Below, piece after piece: positions 52,181 to 53,338 of a DNA stretch of 53,338 nt. The stretch is from GCA-2737665 sp044344795 (lineage in GTDB: Bacteria; Bacteroidota; Bacteroidia; Palsa-965). Below the pieces are notes generated by a model. That model was not told where the DNA came from. It saw only the letters and a program-made list of their open reading frames with translations, and did not search any database. The stretch covers positions 1 through 53,338 of the forward strand of contig JBIJCF010000019.1 of the NCBI GenBank assembly GCA_044344795.1, read 5' to 3'. Each line of letters starts with the position of its first letter. The stretch's first letter is position 1. A program made the translations under genes and the position numbers.

Positions 52181-53104
52181 CTACACCAACGAAATATCAA
52201 ACTGCACCAGATCAACAAACTCCTGCACGCGGTCATCCACTTCTTGTTGCGATAAACCAACCAAACGTTCTACACCGAATTTTTCTACCGTGAAAGAAGC
52301 CATTGCTGATCCAAAGATGATCGCTCGCTTCATGTTTTCGAAAGAAATATCTCTAGTTGCAGCCAAGTAACCTACAAATCCTCCTGCAAAGCTGTCTCCG
52401 GCTCCTGTCGGATCGAAAACATCTTCTAAAGGCAATGCCGGCGCAAAAAACACCTGCTCTTTATTAAACAACAACGCACCGTGTTCTCCTTTTTTAATGA
52501 TGAGCACTTTAAGGCCCAACGCTAAAATTTTCTGAGCCGCCTTTACCAGTGAGTATTCTCCGGAAAGTTGACGAGCTTCCGCATCGTTAATGGTTAAAAC
52601 GTCCACTTGCGCGATGGTTTTTACCAAGTCGTCCATGGCAATGTCCATCCAGAAATTCATAGTGTCCAACACAATCAGTTTTGGACGTTTGGTCAACTGC
52701 GACATCACTTTTTGCTGAATGGACGGCATCAGGTTACCCAACATCAGAAAATCGGGCTCGCGGCTGCTTTCCGGCACAACCGGATCAAAATCGGCCAAAA
52801 CATTGAGTTCGGTAGCCAATGTATCCCGAGAGTTCATGTCATTGTGGTAACGCCCCGACCAGAAAAACGACTTTTGGTCCTTTTTGATCTGTAAACCATC
52901 CAGCGCAACACCGTGGTTTTTAAGGTTATCCAGCGCATCCTGAGGGAAATCGCCCCCAACAACAGACACCAATTGAATGTTTTTTGTGAAATAAGATGCT
53001 GCCAGAGAAATGTACGTAGCCGCACCGCCAATGATTTTATCGGTTTTCCCGAAAGGAGTTTCAATGGCGTCAAAAGCCACAGTTCCAACAACTAAAAGAG
53101 ACAT
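52181..53104 (-). CDS. PfkB-family carbohydrate/nucleoside kinase
   Basis: 307 residues. Ribokinase fold: the N-terminal sugar-binding segment DKIIGGAATYISLAASYFTK and the C-terminal PfkB signature DPTGAGDSFAGGFVGYL with the catalytic Asp (near residue 240). Residues around 30-50 show the G-G-A-x-N-like loop as GGAATY. The family phosphorylates ribose, adenosine, fructose or similar compounds; the substrate is not clear. Monocistronic, with its promoter facing the tRNA promoter. Confidence 0.92.
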   Translation of the reverse strand: MSLLVVGTVAFDAIETPFGKTDKIIGGAATYISLAASYFTKNIQLVSVVGGDFPQDALDNLKNHGVALDGLQIKKDQKSFFWSGRYHNDMNSRDTLATELNVLADFDPVVPESSREPDFLMLGNLMPSIQQKVMSQLTKRPKLIVLDTMNFWMDIAMDDLVKTIAQVDVLTINDAEARQLSGEYSLVKAAQKILALGLKVLIIKKGEHGALLFNKEQVFFAPALPLEDVFDPTGAGDSFAGGFVGYLAATRDISFENMKRAIIFGSAMASFTVEKFGVERLVGLSQQEVDDRVQEFVDLVQFDISLV

Positions 53105-53130
53105 AATGAATGAAAAATGGTGATTTTTGC

Positions 53131-53156
53131 CAAAGGTATTGCATAATTCGATTCAA
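53131..53156 (-). promoter_or_regulatory. Promoter of the PfkB kinase gene
   Basis: Minus strand: TTG (53154-53156), 15-nt spacer, TACCTTTG (53131-53138). The spacing is a little short for a Bacteroidota promoter. The 5' UTR would be about 20 nt. Confidence 0.5.
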
Positions 53157-53169
53157 CCTGCTAATATTG
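53139..53169 (+). promoter_or_regulatory. Promoter of tRNA-Asn
   Basis: Plus strand TTG (53139-53141), 20-nt spacer, TAATATTG (53162-53169), 32 nt before the tRNA 5' end. It overlaps the divergent kinase promoter. Confidence 0.5.
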
Positions 53170-53201
53170 CAGCCCGTTTAGATAAAACGGATAACCGGTG
53201 A

Positions 53202-53275
53202 TCCTCCTTAGCTCAGCTGGTTAGAGCACATGACTGTTAATCATGGGGTCCCTGGTTCGAGCCCAGGAGGGGGAG
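53202..53275 (+). tRNA. tRNA-Asn (anticodon GTT)
   Basis: 74 nt. Acceptor stem TCCTCCT / AGGGGGA (7 bp, one G-U), D-arm with GCTC...GAGC, anticodon stem CATGA / TCATG with loop CTGTTAA and anticodon GTT at 53236-53238, T-arm CCTGG-TTCGAGC-CCAGG, discriminator G. CCA is not encoded. A terminator follows at once. Confidence 0.97.
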
Positions 53276-53285
53276 CAAAGAAAAT

Positions 53286-53322
53286 CCCACTAATACACTG
53301 TATTGGTGGGGTTTTTTGTTTT
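53286..53322 (+). terminator. Rho-independent terminator of tRNA-Asn
   Basis: 10-bp stem CCCACTAATA / TATTGGTGGG (one G-U) with a 5-nt loop, followed by GTTTTTTGTTTTT. Confidence 0.9.
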
Positions 53323-53338
53323 TGGGTGTTTCAAGGAA

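Overview
The window looks like a chromosomal segment of a Bacteroidota species. Evidence: several secreted proteins with type IX secretion system (T9SS) C-terminal sorting domains, a PorP/SprF-family outer-membrane protein, SprB-type repeats, promoters with the TAnnTTTG -7 element, almost no Shine-Dalgarno sequences, and family-typical gene orders (ileS - dksA-like - lspA; flippase - dut - nucleotidyltransferase - TPR - DUF4292 - envC-like). Genus cannot be fixed from the sequence. There is no phage, integrase, IS element or CRISPR array.

Layout. 1-9.0 kb: cell-surface region on the minus strand, with a partial giant adhesin (glycine-rich head, three near-identical SprB repeats, then Ig-like repeats), a LamG protein with a type A T9SS tail, and a type B T9SS protein followed by its PorP/SprF-like partner, plus a small HTH regulator. 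8.9-14.1 kb: accessory plus-strand region with an outer-membrane-like protein, two tandemly duplicated lipoproteins sharing a 110-bp 5' module, two copies of a small minus-strand ORF (one decayed), and another T9SS protein. 14.2-22.6 kb: ridA, a glycosyltransferase remnant, ileS, two histone H1-like genes (one fused to a zinc-less DksA domain), lspA, a lipoprotein overlapping lspA, and asd on the minus strand behind what looks like a complete leader-peptide attenuator. 22.8-30.8 kb: lamin-tail-domain surface protein, an STPK with a cysteine-rich tail, a two-gene operon with a twin-DTG aspartic protease, and a crotonase. 30.9-42.2 kb: a long plus-strand envelope and polyphosphate run (flippase, dut, nucleotidyltransferase, TPR lipoprotein, DUF4292 lipoprotein, EnvC-like protein, sixA, ppk1 broken by one amber codon, ppx, plsC). 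42.3-46.6 kb: a T9SS beta-propeller, a lipocalin pseudogene fragment, and a four-gene phospholipid operon with ATGA-type overlaps. 47.0-53.3 kb: lipocalin-msrA operon, a PrsW-like membrane protease, an MFS transporter, a small unknown gene, a PfkB kinase, and tRNA-Asn with its terminator.

The most notable observation is the region upstream of asd. A promoter is followed by a 14-codon Lys/Met-rich ORF, a GGGAAGG segment directly after its stop codon, and a terminator whose 5' arm can pair with that segment. This is the logic of ribosome-mediated attenuation at the entry to Lys/Met/Thr synthesis. Other points worth a second look: many start codons lie only 3-8 nt behind a -7 box (leaderless mRNAs), the conserved C-x-x-EKR-x-YRKGY lipoprotein head, the in-frame amber codon in ppk1, and the lipocalin fragment whose intact relative lies 3.5 kb away.
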